64,000 nucleotides of DNA from CAVTWH01 sp963850915 (GCA_963850915.1 CAWKND010000014.1:434001-498000), one strand, 5' to 3'; shown: positions 9,248 to 18,802, counted from the first letter of the stretch. Program-made: numbers and translations. The notes: generated from the letters alone by a model not told the origin.

Positions 9248-11347
9248 TCAGGTGCCGGTCGTGCTGCCCTGCACGGCGCCGGCTTTGGACAGCGACGCGT
9301 GGGCGGCGGCGACCACGTGATCGGCGGTGAAACCGAACTGCTCGAAGAGAATCTGGTACGGGGCACTAGCCCCATAGTGCTCCAGGCTCACGCACTCGCC
9401 GGCCTCGCCGACCAGGTCCCGCCACGACATGGCGATACCCGCCTCCACGCTGACCCGGGCGCGTACCGACGACGGCAGTACCGACTGGCGGTAGGCCGAG
9501 TCCTGGGCGTCGAACCACTCGCGGCAGGGCATCGAGACGACCCGGGTGGGCGTACCGTCCGCCTCCAGCCGCTCCCGCGCGGTGACCGCGAGCTGTACCT
9601 CGGAGCCGGTGGCGATGATGATCACCTGTGGCTGCCCGCCGGTCGCGTCGGCCAGCACGTACCCGCCGCGCAGGGTGCCCTCCGCGCTGGCGAACTCGGT
9701 ACGGTCGACGATCGGCAGCGCCTGCCGGGTCAGTACCAGCGCGGTCGGCCGGTCGGTGTGCTCGAGTGCGGCACGCCACGCCCAGGCGGTCTCGTTGGCG
9801 TCGGCCGGGCGTACCACGTCCAGGCCCATGATCGCCCGCAGCGCGGTCAGGTGCTCGACCGGCTGGTGGGTCGGGCCGTCCTCGCCGAGGCCGATGGAGT
9901 CGTGCGTCCACACGTAGATCACCGGGAGCTTCATCAGCGCGGCGAGCCGGACAGCGGGGCGCATGTAGTCGGAGAACACCATGAAGGTACCGCCGTAGGG
10001 GCGGGTACCGCCGTGCAGCACGATGCCGTTGAGGATGGAGCCCATCCCGTGCTCGCGGATGCCGAAGTGCAGGGTGCGGCCGAACTCGTTGCCCGGGAAC
10101 TCCTTGGTGGCGTGCTCCGACGGGATGAACGAGGGCTGTCCCTTCATCGTGGTGTTGTTGCTCTCCGCCAGGTCGGCCGAGCCGCCCCACAGCTCGGGCA
10201 GTACCGGCGCGAGCGCGTCCAGTACCTTCCCGGACGCGGCCCGGGTGGCCAGGCCCTTCGGGTCGGCCGGGAACTCAGGCAGCGCGTCGGTCCAGCCGGC
10301 CGGCAGTTCACGCGCGGCGAGCCGGGCGTGGAACGCGGCCGCCTCGGGATTCGCGGCGACCCAGGCGTCGTAGCGCTCCTGCCAGGCGGCGTGCGCCGCC
10401 TGGCCGCGCTCGACGACCTTGCGGGCGTGCGTGAGTACGTCCTCGTCGACCTGGAAGGTGCGCTCCGGGTCGAAGCCCAGGATCTTCTTGGTCGCGGCCA
10501 CCTCGTCGGCGCCGAGTGCGGAGCCGTGCGCCTTGCCGGTGTTCTGCTTGGTGGGCGCGGGCCAGCCGATGATGGTGCGCAGGTTGATGAAGGACGGCTT
10601 GTCGGTCACCGACTTCGCGGTCTGGATGGCGTCCCACAGCGCCGCGACGTCCTCGTCGTACCCGTCCGGGGTACGCCAGTCGACGTGCTGCACGTGCCAG
10701 CCGTACGCCGCGTACCGGGCGGCCACGTCCTCGGACTTGGCGATCGCGGTGTCGTCCTCGATGGAGATGTCGTTGTCGTCGTAGATCAGCGTCAGGTTGC
10801 CCAGCTTCTGGTGCGCGGCAAGGGAACTGACCTCGTGGCTGATGCCCTCTTCGATGTCGCCGTCGGAGGCGAAGACGTAGATGTCGTGGTCGAACAGGTC
10901 GCCCTCGGGGTCGAGCAGGCCGCCCTCCCGGCGGGCCGCGAAGGCGAAGCCGACGGCGTTGCCGATGCCCTGGCCGAGCGGGCCGGTGGTGGTCTCCACG
11001 CCACGGGTGTGCCCGTGCTCCGGGTGGCCCGGGGTGAGCGAGCCCCACTGGCGCAGCTGCTTCAGGTCCTCCACGCTCAGGCCGTAGCCGGAGAGGTAGA
11101 GCTGGATGTAGAGGGTGAGGCTGGAGTGCCCGCAGGACAGTACGAAGCGGTCCCGGCCGGCCCAGTCGGGGTCGGTGGGGTCGTGCTTCATCACCTTCTG
11201 GAACAGCAGGTAGGCGGCCGGGGCCAGGCTCATCGCGGTACCCGGATGGCCGTTGCCAGCCTTCTCGACAGCATCCATGGCCAGCACCCGAACCGTGTCG
11301 ACCGCCCGCCGGTCGAGTTCAGACCACTCCAGTTTGCTTTCCGTCAC
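9248..11347 (-). CDS. tkt: Transketolase
   Basis: Thiamine-diphosphate enzyme moving two-carbon ketol units between sugar phosphates. The 699-residue length is standard. Seen are the N-terminal GNGHPGTAMSLAP (substrate and cofactor His), the thiamine-diphosphate motif FASDGDIEEGISHEV ending near YDDNDISIEDD, and the central pyrimidine domain with HDSIGLGEDGPTHQPVEHL. The start is the GTG at 11347. It is first of the tkt-tal-zwf-opcA-pgl run, 76 bp before tal, and divergent from ctaB. Confidence 0.97.
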   Translation of the reverse strand: MTESKLEWSELDRRAVDTVRVLAMDAVEKAGNGHPGTAMSLAPAAYLLFQKVMKHDPTDPDWAGRDRFVLSCGHSSLTLYIQLYLSGYGLSVEDLKQLRQWGSLTPGHPEHGHTRGVETTTGPLGQGIGNAVGFAFAARREGGLLDPEGDLFDHDIYVFASDGDIEEGISHEVSSLAAHQKLGNLTLIYDDNDISIEDDTAIAKSEDVAARYAAYGWHVQHVDWRTPDGYDEDVAALWDAIQTAKSVTDKPSFINLRTIIGWPAPTKQNTGKAHGSALGADEVAATKKILGFDPERTFQVDEDVLTHARKVVERGQAAHAAWQERYDAWVAANPEAAAFHARLAARELPAGWTDALPEFPADPKGLATRAASGKVLDALAPVLPELWGGSADLAESNNTTMKGQPSFIPSEHATKEFPGNEFGRTLHFGIREHGMGSILNGIVLHGGTRPYGGTFMVFSDYMRPAVRLAALMKLPVIYVWTHDSIGLGEDGPTHQPVEHLTALRAIMGLDVVRPADANETAWAWRAALEHTDRPTALVLTRQALPIVDRTEFASAEGTLRGGYVLADATGGQPQVIIIATGSEVQLAVTARERLEADGTPTRVVSMPCREWFDAQDSAYRQSVLPSSVRARVSVEAGIAMSWRDLVGEAGECVSLEHYGASAPYQILFEQFGFTADHVVAAAHASLSKAGAVQGSTTGT

Positions 11348-11736
11348 GGGTCACACCGCTTCCTGGTTGAGGCGTTCCAACTGATTCAGTCTTCCGCACC
11401 ACGGTTGCCGGAGGCCGTACACCCGTCGTCGCGTTCCTGTCGATTCTGACCCTACCGAGCGCGGTCGAACGCGCAGCCCGGGATGGCTCCGGATGGCGGG
11501 ACGCCGGACGCCTTTCTTCCGCTGGCCGGGCGGGAGCGCTGCCAACCCAATCCATTGGTACCCCCGGCAGCCGGCGCTGTGAGTCCGAGCACACCCGCCA
11601 CGCCCTGTGGCGGCGGCCGGCGCAGAGCCGCCGGGCTGGCCGCGTACGCTGTGCTGCGGGCACGGATGCCCAGATCGCCGGCGCCCGGATGGGCGAGCAC
11701 TGGCGGAGTCTGACGGCCGAGAATCTTCGAGGTGGC
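11348..11736. other. 389-bp divergent intergenic region, tkt / ctaB
   Basis: This region must hold the outward promoters of tkt (-) and ctaB (+). I see no RNA gene and no strong terminator. Short openings here have no recognisable product. GAGGTGG (11729-11735) just before the ctaB ATG is its ribosome-binding site. Confidence 0.6.
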
Positions 11737-12726
11737 ATGAGCACGATCGCCGACCGGGAGGCACCCGTGGCCCTGGCCGGTACGCCGAGCCACCACCCCA
11801 GCCCGGGCCCGATTCCGGTGGAGGCGCTGCGCGCCGCGCCCGGACCAGCCGCCCGTACCCGCGCCGTGTTCGCCAGCTACCTGTCGCTGACCAAGCCGCG
11901 CATCGTCGAACTGCTGCTGATCACCACCGTGCCGGCGATGTTCCTGGCGCAGCAGCGCCTCTCGCCGCTGTGGCTGACCCTGGTCGTACTGATCGGCGGG
12001 GCGCTCGCGGCCGGCGCGGCCAACGCCATCAACTGCTTCATCGACCGGGACATCGACCAGCTGATGCGGCGTACCTCCCGGCGTCCGCTGCCCCGGCACA
12101 CCGTCTCCGCCCGGTCGGCACTGATCTTCGGGCTGACCCTCGGGGTGCTGTCCCTGGTGCTGATGGCGGTCTTCACCAACTGGCTGGCCACCGGGCTGAC
12201 CGCCGCCGCGATCGTCTACTACGACGTCGTCTACACGCTGTGGCTCAAGCGGCGTACCTCGCAGAACACGTTCTGGGGCGGGATCTGCGGGGCGCTGCCG
12301 GTACTGATCGGCTGGGCGGCGGTGACCGGTTCGCTGTCGGTACCCGCGTTCCTGCTCTTCGGGGTTGTGTTCTTCTGGCAGTTGCCGCACTTCTACGCGC
12401 TGGCCATCAAGTTCAAGGACGACTACGCCCGGGCCGGCATCCCGATGCTGCCCGTCGTGCACTCGCTGCGCCGGGTCGGTACCGAGACCGTGGTCTACGC
12501 CTGGCTGACCCTTGCCACCTCGCTGGCCCTGTGGCCGTTCGGGATGACCCCGCTGTACGGCGTCGCCGCGCTGGTCCTCGGCGGCGTGTTCGTACTGGAG
12601 GCGCACCGGCTGGACGGTCGTGCCCGGCGCGGCGAGCCGATCAAGCCGATGCGCCTGTTCCACTGGTCGACGACGTACCTGACGCTGCTCTTCGCGGCCG
12701 TCGCCATCGACGCCCTGATCCAGTAA
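11737..12726 (+). CDS. ctaB: Protoheme IX farnesyltransferase (heme O synthase)
   Basis: Adds a farnesyl group to heme B to make heme O for cytochrome oxidase; an integral membrane UbiA-family prenyltransferase. The 329 residues have about nine hydrophobic segments. The first Asp-rich motif is NAINCFIDRDIDQLMRRTSRRPLP, quoted here only as NCFIDRDIDQLM; the loops YYDVVYTLWLKRRT and FFWQLPHFYALA are also typical. The ATG at 11737 with GAGGTGG is preferred to an upstream in-frame GTG at 11689. Its partner ctaA lies 3 kb downstream. Confidence 0.96.
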   Translation: MSTIADREAPVALAGTPSHHPSPGPIPVEALRAAPGPAARTRAVFASYLSLTKPRIVELLLITTVPAMFLAQQRLSPLWLTLVVLIGGALAAGAANAINCFIDRDIDQLMRRTSRRPLPRHTVSARSALIFGLTLGVLSLVLMAVFTNWLATGLTAAAIVYYDVVYTLWLKRRTSQNTFWGGICGALPVLIGWAAVTGSLSVPAFLLFGVVFFWQLPHFYALAIKFKDDYARAGIPMLPVVHSLRRVGTETVVYAWLTLATSLALWPFGMTPLYGVAALVLGGVFVLEAHRLDGRARRGEPIKPMRLFHWSTTYLTLLFAAVAIDALIQ

Positions 12727-13054
12727 ACCGGGTCGTCGCGACCGGCCGTCAGCCGATCGGGTGTCCCGCGACACCTCGACGGGACTGGGTCGTTAACCGT
12801 ATCGTCCGGAGCACGCGCGTCGGCCTACTGGGCATCTGCCCTAATTCGGCCATGAATCGCCGGACTTTTTTCCATGACCACGCATTGAATGATCAGCAGC
12901 AAAAAAGGTCCGAATTGCCCGGGGAAAACCCTGCGCCGTGTCGGACTTTCCCGAAAAAAAGTGAGCGGGTGTCGGCTTTCTGCCGGGTAATGCCCGTCAC
13001 ATTGTGCTGCCACTTCGCGAGCGCAACCGTTGGGTACTGCCTAATGTGGAGCCC
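12727..13054. other. 328-bp intergenic region with an A/T-rich island and inverted repeat
   Basis: Between about 12840 and 12965 the DNA is strikingly richer in A and T than its surroundings. CGGACTTTTTT (12861-12871) faces AAAAAAGGTCCG (12901-12912) as an inverted repeat with one bulge and a 29-nt spacer. A further CGGACTTTCCCG followed by A7 lies at 12942-12960. Near the right edge a TAATGT -10 box (13042-13047) serves the next gene. No coding sequence is recognisable. Confidence 0.6.
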
Positions 13055-13378
13055 ATGGCAGATGGTTCCAGTACGACTCTGACTGAGATGACCGAGCCCG
13101 CCGGCGATCTGGTGGCTGGGCTGAGATCGTTCGCGTCAGGGCACGGAGGCGCCACAGCGGTCGTCGAATATGTCGGCCGGCGCGGCGCGCGCATCGTCCT
13201 CGTGGGGGAGGACGGGGAGTGGGCCGACCTCTTCGCGCAGAGCACCGCCATTGCGCGGCAGGCCTGTGAGACCGCGGGTGTGGCAATGCAGAACGAGTGG
13301 GAGCGGGAGCTCATCGAGTTGATGCGGCCGAGCAATGACTTGTGGCGCTCGATGGGCAAGCGCAGTCTCACCCGTTAG
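13055..13378 (+). CDS. Conserved actinobacterial protein of unknown function (107 aa)
   Basis: Small soluble protein beginning MADGSSTTLTEMTEPAGDL with a mixed alpha/beta pattern: GGATAVVEYVGRRGARIVLV looks like a beta pair, followed by helices ending LWRSMGKRSLTR. I recognise no catalytic motif. The ATG at 13055 lies 7 nt after a TAATGT -10 box, so the mRNA is probably leaderless; an upstream in-frame start at 13004 is therefore unlikely. A classical terminator follows the stop. I recall similar proteins near ctaB in related actinomycetes but cannot verify this. Confidence 0.75.
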   Translation: MADGSSTTLTEMTEPAGDLVAGLRSFASGHGGATAVVEYVGRRGARIVLVGEDGEWADLFAQSTAIARQACETAGVAMQNEWERELIELMRPSNDLWRSMGKRSLTR

Positions 13379-13405
13379 GTAATGCGAGAACGGCTATCCA
13401 TTGTT

Positions 13406-13435
13406 GGCCCGGAGCCTCACGGCTCCGGGCCTTTT
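13406..13435 (+). terminator. Classical Rho-independent terminator
   Basis: Perfect 11-bp stem GGCCCGGAGCC / GGCTCCGGGCC with loop TCAC, followed directly by TTTT. It ends the monocistronic gene at 13055-13378. Confidence 0.92.
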
Positions 13436-13495
13436 CACTGCCCAAAGGGGCTTGCCGGCCGACCCGGCTGAGTGATGGCTCAGTAAGCTGGCGCT

Positions 13496-14358
13496 GTGCC
13501 GCGCATCGCCCTTGTCACCTGTGCCGAGATTCCCGACCTGGAGCCCGACGACCGCCTGCTGATCGAGCCGCTCGCCCAGTTGGGGATCGAGGGGGTACCG
13601 GCGGTGTGGGACGACCCGTCGGTCGACTGGGCCGGGTACGACCTGGTGGTACTGCGCTCGCCATGGGACTACGCGCTGCGCCGGGACGAGTTCGTCGCCT
13701 GGGCCGCCCGGGTACCCCGGCTGGCCAACAGCGCTGACGTGGTGGCCTGGAACACCGACAAGACCTACCTGCGTCAACTGGCCGCCGCCGGGGTACCCGT
13801 GGTGCCCACGCAGTGGCTCACGCCTGGCGGCGCGTCCTGGCGGCCGGACGGTGCCGGTGAGGTGGTCGTGAAGCCGGCGATCAGCGCCGGCAGCCTGGAC
13901 ACCGGCCGGTACGACCTGGCCGACCCGGAGCACCGACTGCTCGCCCTCGCGCACGCCGCACCGGCTGCTGGCGGCGGGCCGGACCGTGATGGTGCAGCCC
14001 TACCTGGCCGCTGTCGACGGGTACGGGGAGACGGCGTTGCTGCACTTCGCGCGGCCGGTACAGCCACGCCATCCGCAAGGGGCCGATGCTGGACGGCCCG
14101 GACCTGGGGGTATCTCCGGGCCTCTACAAGCTGGAGGACATCACCCCACGGGTACCCACCGACGCCGAGCGCGCGGTGGCCAGGCAGGTACTCGCGGCGG
14201 CCCCGGCTGACCTGCTGTACGCCCGGGTCGACCTGATCCCCGGCCCGGATGGCGCTCCGCTCCTGGTCGAGCTGGAGCTGACCGAGCCCTCGGTCTTCCT
14301 CGAACACGACGAAGCCGCCGCCACCCGCTTCGCCACCGCCATCGCCACCCGCCTCTGA
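13496..14358 (+). CDS. ATP-grasp domain protein, with two frameshifts as given
   Basis: Start GTG 13496, 6 nt after a TAAGCT -10 box, suggesting a leaderless mRNA. The first 150 residues (MPRIALVTCAEIPDLEPDD, VVLRSPWDYALRRDEF, WNTDKTYLRQLAAAGVP, VVVKPAISAGS) look like the RimK/glutathione-synthetase-like ATP-grasp enzymes of actinomycetes that join a carboxylate to an amine. One extra base near 13960 moves the frame to TVMVQPYLAAVDGYGE. Another near 14052 moves it to SHAIRKGPMLDGPD, followed by LLYARVDLIPGPDG and LVELELTEPS, the metal-binding end of the fold. With both bases removed the protein is about 286 residues. The substrate is unknown. Confidence 0.8.
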
Positions 14359-14391
14359 CCCGCTCTCGGCGTTGGCGCTCTCGGCGCCTCC

Positions 14392-15427
14392 TCAGTGGCC
14401 GTGTCCTGCGCGGCCAACTGCGTGCGAGTTGCGGATCTCCGTGGGCGCGCTCCAGCAAGCCGTCGGCCCACCAGTAGGCCTGCCGGTCGCCCGTGAGGTC
14501 AGCGACTTCCAGATACAGGCCCGGTGCAAAGCGTTCGGCCAGGAGCGCGACGCTCCGGTCGGGAAACCGCGCCGCCAGCGCCTCGAACACGCTCCAGGCC
14601 GCCGCGTCGCGCATGGCGCGGCGTACCGGATCGCACTCCCGCAGTGCCTGGGCCACCCCGGGGTCCGTCGGGTCCAGCGGCGCCAGTAGGGGAACCAGGG
14701 ACGGGTGGCCGAGGAACGCGGCCGCCTCCAGAGTGGGGCGGTGGGCGCCCTCCTCGGCCAGCAGGGCGGCGACGAAGGGCAGCGCGCGGGCATCACGGCG
14801 CCGGGCCAGTCCCCACGCGGCCTCCTCGCGCGCTTCGCTGAAGTCGTCGTCCGTACGCTCCCAGAGCGCAGCGCGGACCTCTTGCCCGTCGGCGGTACTG
14901 AGTGCGCCCAGGCCGAAGGTTGCCCAGTTGCGTACCTCGGGATCGGCGTCACCGCACAGCGCGATCAGTGTTGCCAGGCCGGCCTCGTCGCCGTCCATGA
15001 CCGTGGACAACGAGGTCGCGACGGCTTGGCGGATGTCGGGGTCGGTGTCGCCGGCGAGCGCGATCAGCGCCGGTACCGTGCGGGGGTCGTCGGTGCTCCC
15101 CAATGCCCGCGCGATCGACCACCGTGCCCCACCATCCACCTCCGTCGCGGAAAGGGCGATCAACGGGCCGGCCGCATCGACGCCGGCCTCCGGGTGTAGC
15201 TCGCAGATCAACCCGAGCAGGTCACAGCCGGCGGTCCTGACCACCGGATCAGGGGAGGCCAGCCGCGCGCGGGCGTACCGGAGGGCGGGCTGCACCGGCT
15301 GCGCCGCGCGGAGCAGCAGCCCCCACCTCTCCTCGCCGTCGTCGGGCTGAGGTGTGGCACGCGAAATCGTGACGGCGGCGTCGAAGAGCCGTGCCACCTC
15401 GTCCTCGTCGAGTGCCTGCGTGTCCAT
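14392..15427 (-). CDS. HEAT-repeat protein, probable frameshift near its 3' end
   Basis: From ATG 15427 (MDTQALDEDEVARLFDAAV) the protein is a chain of PBS-lyase/HEAT-like helical repeats, for example SIARALGSTDDPRTVPALIA and WATFGLGALSTADG, a protein-protein interaction solenoid. In the frame as given it runs on to 14141 through Arg-rich sequence that is only the antisense of the ATP-grasp gene. A single-base skip at about 14410-14480, the same error type seen in its neighbours, leads to a stop at 14392-14394, leaving 33 bp between the convergent genes. That end point is inference. It follows ctaA by 66 bp. Function unknown. Confidence 0.65.
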
Positions 15428-15493
15428 AGGCGGGGATCGTGTCACCCGGGCGGTCGCGCGGGCATCCGACATTCGACTCCGCGGCGGAGCCGG

Positions 15494-16462
15494 TCAGCCG
15501 GTGGCCGCGGCGGCGGCGAGTTGGGTGGCGGGCGCCACGGGCTCGGCGGCCAGCTCCGGCTCGCGGGCGCGGGTGGCGGTCAGCAGCAGCAGGGCGGCGA
15601 CCCAGACCAGGCAGGCGCCGGCCATGTGCAGGCCGACCAGCAGGATGGGCAGGCCGGTGAAGTACTGGGCGAAGCCGATCAGCCCCTGGCTCAGCTCGAC
15701 CACGATGAGTACCAGCGCCGCCCGCTGGGTGGCGTGCGGTGCCCGGGTGGCGCGCAGGCCGAACCACAGCGCCACGGAGAGCCCGATCAGCAGCATCACC
15801 AGGTCGGCGTGGAGCTGAGCCAGCATGGCGGGGTCCAGGCCGGTACGGTGCGCGTGCTCGTCACCGGCGTGCGGGCCGCTGCCGGTGACGATGGTGCCGA
15901 CGACCAGTACCGCCCCGGTGACCCCGAGGATCAGCTGTCCCAGCGCGCGCAGGGGTACCTTCACCACCGGGTGGGCCGGGGTGGCCGGCTCGGCGGTGGC
16001 GACCCAGAGCTGGTACGCGGCGGCGATCACGCCCATCGAGATCAGGAAGTGTGCTGCCACCGCCCACGGGTTGAGGTGGGTGAGCACGGTGATGCCGCCC
16101 ATCACGATCTGGGTCGGGATCCCCGCGAAGGTGAGTACCGCGAGCCCCACCCGGCGCCGCGAGCGCGGTACGGCCAGCAGTGCGAGTACCACACAGGTCA
16201 CGGCGAGCGCGCTGACCACGCTGGTGAGCGTGCGGTTGCTGAACTCCACCACGCCGTGCCAGCCCAGCGCGGGGGTGGTGACGTAGTCGCTGTCGGTGCA
16301 CTCCGGCCAGGTGGGGCAGCCGAGTCCGGAGCCGGTCAGCCGGACCGCGCCACCGGTCACCACGATCACCACGTTGGCGATCAGTTGGGCCAGGGCCACC
16401 GGGCGCAGCAGCCGTCCGCTGGTGAGCAGCGGAGTGCGCAGCAGATCACGGAGGGTACCCAC
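15494..16462 (-). CDS. ctaA: Heme A synthase (CtaA/Cox15)
   Basis: Oxidises the C8 methyl of heme O to make heme A for aa3-type cytochrome oxidase. The 322 residues form about eight membrane helices. Seen are the cysteine pair CPTWPEC after the first helix (GSGLGCPTWPEC) and His-containing helices at HGVVEFSNRTLTS, THLNPWAVAAHF and LAQLHADLVML that hold the hemes. The GTG start at 16462 lies 6 nt after a TACGAT -10 box on the - strand, so the message is probably leaderless. It is divergent from the SUF operon; ctaB lies upstream on the other strand. Confidence 0.93.
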   Translation of the reverse strand: MGTLRDLLRTPLLTSGRLLRPVALAQLIANVVIVVTGGAVRLTGSGLGCPTWPECTDSDYVTTPALGWHGVVEFSNRTLTSVVSALAVTCVVLALLAVPRSRRRVGLAVLTFAGIPTQIVMGGITVLTHLNPWAVAAHFLISMGVIAAAYQLWVATAEPATPAHPVVKVPLRALGQLILGVTGAVLVVGTIVTGSGPHAGDEHAHRTGLDPAMLAQLHADLVMLLIGLSVALWFGLRATRAPHATQRAALVLIVVELSQGLIGFAQYFTGLPILLVGLHMAGACLVWVAALLLLTATRAREPELAAEPVAPATQLAAAAATG

Positions 16463-16553
16463 CGGGACATCGTACGAGCCCGGTTGATCAAGCCGAGCGC
16501 CGCCCTCAGCCGGTGGTATGGATCACCGGAGGGCCGGTTTGCGGCTGGCAGGG

Positions 16554-16578
16554 TATATACGCAACACTGGTGTAGTGA
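16554..16578 (+). promoter_or_regulatory. sufR promoter and probable SufR operator
   Basis: TATATA at 16554-16559 is a good -10 box. Directly after it ACACT (16564-16568), a 5-nt spacer and AGTGA (16574-16578) form an inverted repeat covering the expected start point and overlapping the sufR GTG. As I recall, mycobacterial SufR sites have the form ACACT-N5-TGTGA, so this fits autoregulation. Confidence 0.6.
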
Positions 16579-17390
16579 AAAACGCGGTGATCCTCACCGA
16601 CGCTACCCACAGTGCTGAGCCAACTGGCGGCGCGCCGACCAACGGCGAGCCGACCAGTATCGAGCCGGTACCGGGCAGTGTTGATCACCGTACCCGGGAC
16701 CGGGTTGCCGATCTTCTGTTGGAGCGTGGCAGCGCCACCGCCGCCGAACTCGGCGAGGCCCTCGGGTTGAGCCCGGCCGCCATCCGTCGGCACCTGGACG
16801 CGATGCTCGCCGCCGGTGACGTGCTCGCCCGCGACCAGCGGATCAGCGCCCAGCGCGGGCGTGGCCGGCCGGCCCGGATCTTCCTGCTCACCGAGCGCGC
16901 GCGTGGCCTGCGCGGCGCGCACACCTATGACGACCTGGCGGTCGCCGCGCTGCGCTGGATCTCCGCCGAGGGCGGTGAGGCCGCGGTCGCCGCGTTCGCC
17001 GCCCAGCGGGTGGCCGGGCTCGCCACCCGCTGCGAGTCCGCCCTGGCCGACGCCGGCGACGGGCCGCTCGACCGGGCCGAGGCGCTGGCCGAGGCGCTTA
17101 GCGCGGAGGGGTACGCGGCCACCGCGACGGCGATCGCCGACGGCGGGCAGCTGTGCCAGCACCACTGCCCGGTGGCGCACGTGGCCGCCGAGTTCCCGCA
17201 GTTGTGCGAGGCGGAGACGAAAGTGATCTCCCACCTCGTCGGTACCCACGTGCAGCGGTTGGCGACCATCGCGCACGGCGACGGAGTCTGCACCACATTC
17301 ATCCCGGCAACTGTTGCGGGGCAGCCGCCCCGGACAGCGCAGCACACCGCCGGTCAGAACATCAGTGCCGAGAGGATGACCAACTCATGA
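16575..17390 (+). CDS. sufR: SufR, iron-sulfur-sensing repressor of the SUF operon
   Basis: DeoR/ArsR-type winged-helix regulator that carries an Fe-S cluster and represses the suf genes when clusters are plentiful. Residues after about 35 form the HTH (VADLLLERGSATAAELGEAL, SPAAIRRHLDAML). The C-terminal ligand set is CQHHC, then C in FPQLCEAE, and a fourth Cys in GVCTTF. The GTG at 16575 is chosen because it follows the TATATA box and overlaps the operator; an earlier in-frame start at 16518 would precede the promoter. The stop overlaps the sufB start (ATGA). Confidence 0.92.
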   Translation: MKNAVILTDATHSAEPTGGAPTNGEPTSIEPVPGSVDHRTRDRVADLLLERGSATAAELGEALGLSPAAIRRHLDAMLAAGDVLARDQRISAQRGRGRPARIFLLTERARGLRGAHTYDDLAVAALRWISAEGGEAAVAAFAAQRVAGLATRCESALADAGDGPLDRAEALAEALSAEGYAATATAIADGGQLCQHHCPVAHVAAEFPQLCEAETKVISHLVGTHVQRLATIAHGDGVCTTFIPATVAGQPPRTAQHTAGQNISAERMTNS

Positions 17391-18802
17391 CTGATCTGTC
17401 CACCCAGGACCAGCTCGCCGCACTCGGTGGTTACGAGTACGGCTGGGCTGACGCCGACGTGGCGGGCGCGGGCGCGACCCGTGGCCTCTCCGAGGCGGTC
17501 GTCCGGGACATCTCGGCGAAGAAGAGCGAGCCGCAGTGGATGCTCGACCTGCGGCTGAAGGGGCTGCGCCTGTTCGGGCGCAAGCCGATGCCGGCGTGGG
17601 GCGCCGATCTCGGCGGGATCGACTTCGACAACATCAAGTACTTCGTCCGCTCCACCGAGAAGCAGGCGGCCAACTGGGACGACCTGCCGGCGGACATCAA
17701 GAACACGTACGACCGGCTGGGCATCCCGGAGGCGGAGAAGCAGCGCCTGGTGGCCGGTGTCGCCGCGCAGTACGAGTCCGAGGTGGTCTATCACAAGATC
17801 AACGAGGAGCTGGAGAAGCAGGGCGTCATCTTCCTCGACACCGACACGGCGCTGAAGGAGCACCCGGAGCTTTTCCAGGAGTACTTCGGCACGGTGATCC
17901 CGGTGGGCGACAACAAGTTCGCCGCGCTGAACACCTCGGTGTGGTCCGGTGGCTCGTTCATCTACGTGCCCAAGGGCGTCCACGTCGAGATCCCGCTGCA
18001 GGCGTACTTCCGGATCAACACCGAGAACATGGGGCAGTTCGAGCGCACGCTGATCATCGTCGACGAGGGTGCGTACGTGCACTACGTCGAGGGCTGCACG
18101 GCGCCGGTCTACTCGTCGGACTCGCTGCACTCGGCCGTCGTGGAGATCGTGGTGAAGAAGGGCGCGCGCTGCCGGTACACCACCATCCAGAACTGGTCGA
18201 ACAACGTCTACAACCTGGTCACCAAGCGGGCCGTCTGCCACGAGGGCGCGACCATGGAGTGGATCGACGGCAACATCGGCTCCAAGGTGACCATGAAATA
18301 CCCGGCGGTCTACATGACCGGCGAGTACGCCAAGGGCGAGGTGCTCTCGGTGGCGATGGCCGGCGAGGGGCAGCACCAGGACGCCGGCGCCAAGATGGTG
18401 CACGCCGCGCCGCACACCAGCAGCACGATCATCTCCAAGTCGATCGCGCGTGGTGGCGGGCGTACCTCCTACCGGGGCCTGGTCCAGGTACTGGAGGGTT
18501 CGCACCACTCGAAGTCCACGGTGAAGTGCGACGCGCTGCTGGTCGACACGATCTCCCGCTCCGACACGTACCCCTACGTCGACATCCGTGAGGACGACGT
18601 GTCGATGGGGCACGAGGCGACCGTCTCGAAGATCAGCGACGACCAGTTGTTCTACCTGATGAGCCGGGGCATGAGCGAGGACGAGGCGATGGCGATGATC
18701 GTGCGCGGCTTCATCGAGCCGATCGCCAAGGAGCTGCCGATGGAGTACGCCCTCGAGCTCAACCGCCTGATCGAGCTGCAGATGGAAGGCGCTGTGGGTT
18801 AG
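17387..18802 (+). CDS. sufB: Fe-S cluster assembly scaffold SufB
   Basis: With SufC and SufD forms the SufBC2D complex on which Fe-S clusters are built. The 471-residue length is normal. Conserved stretches are VWSGGSFIYVPKGVHVEIP, EGCTAPVYSSDSLHSAVVE (Cys region), and SDTYPYVDIREDDVSMGHEA near the C-terminus. The ATG at 17387 overlaps the end of sufR and has GAGAGGA upstream. Its TAG stop (18800-18802) lies inside the left arm of a perfect 18-bp hairpin. Confidence 0.97.
   Translation: MTDLSTQDQLAALGGYEYGWADADVAGAGATRGLSEAVVRDISAKKSEPQWMLDLRLKGLRLFGRKPMPAWGADLGGIDFDNIKYFVRSTEKQAANWDDLPADIKNTYDRLGIPEAEKQRLVAGVAAQYESEVVYHKINEELEKQGVIFLDTDTALKEHPELFQEYFGTVIPVGDNKFAALNTSVWSGGSFIYVPKGVHVEIPLQAYFRINTENMGQFERTLIIVDEGAYVHYVEGCTAPVYSSDSLHSAVVEIVVKKGARCRYTTIQNWSNNVYNLVTKRAVCHEGATMEWIDGNIGSKVTMKYPAVYMTGEYAKGEVLSVAMAGEGQHQDAGAKMVHAAPHTSSTIISKSIARGGGRTSYRGLVQVLEGSHHSKSTVKCDALLVDTISRSDTYPYVDIREDDVSMGHEATVSKISDDQLFYLMSRGMSEDEAMAMIVRGFIEPIAKELPMEYALELNRLIELQMEGAVG

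Noticed and set aside
11348..11736. Searched for tRNA or small RNA genes in this and other larger gaps
   Set aside because: No cloverleaf or conserved RNA motif could be recognised by eye.
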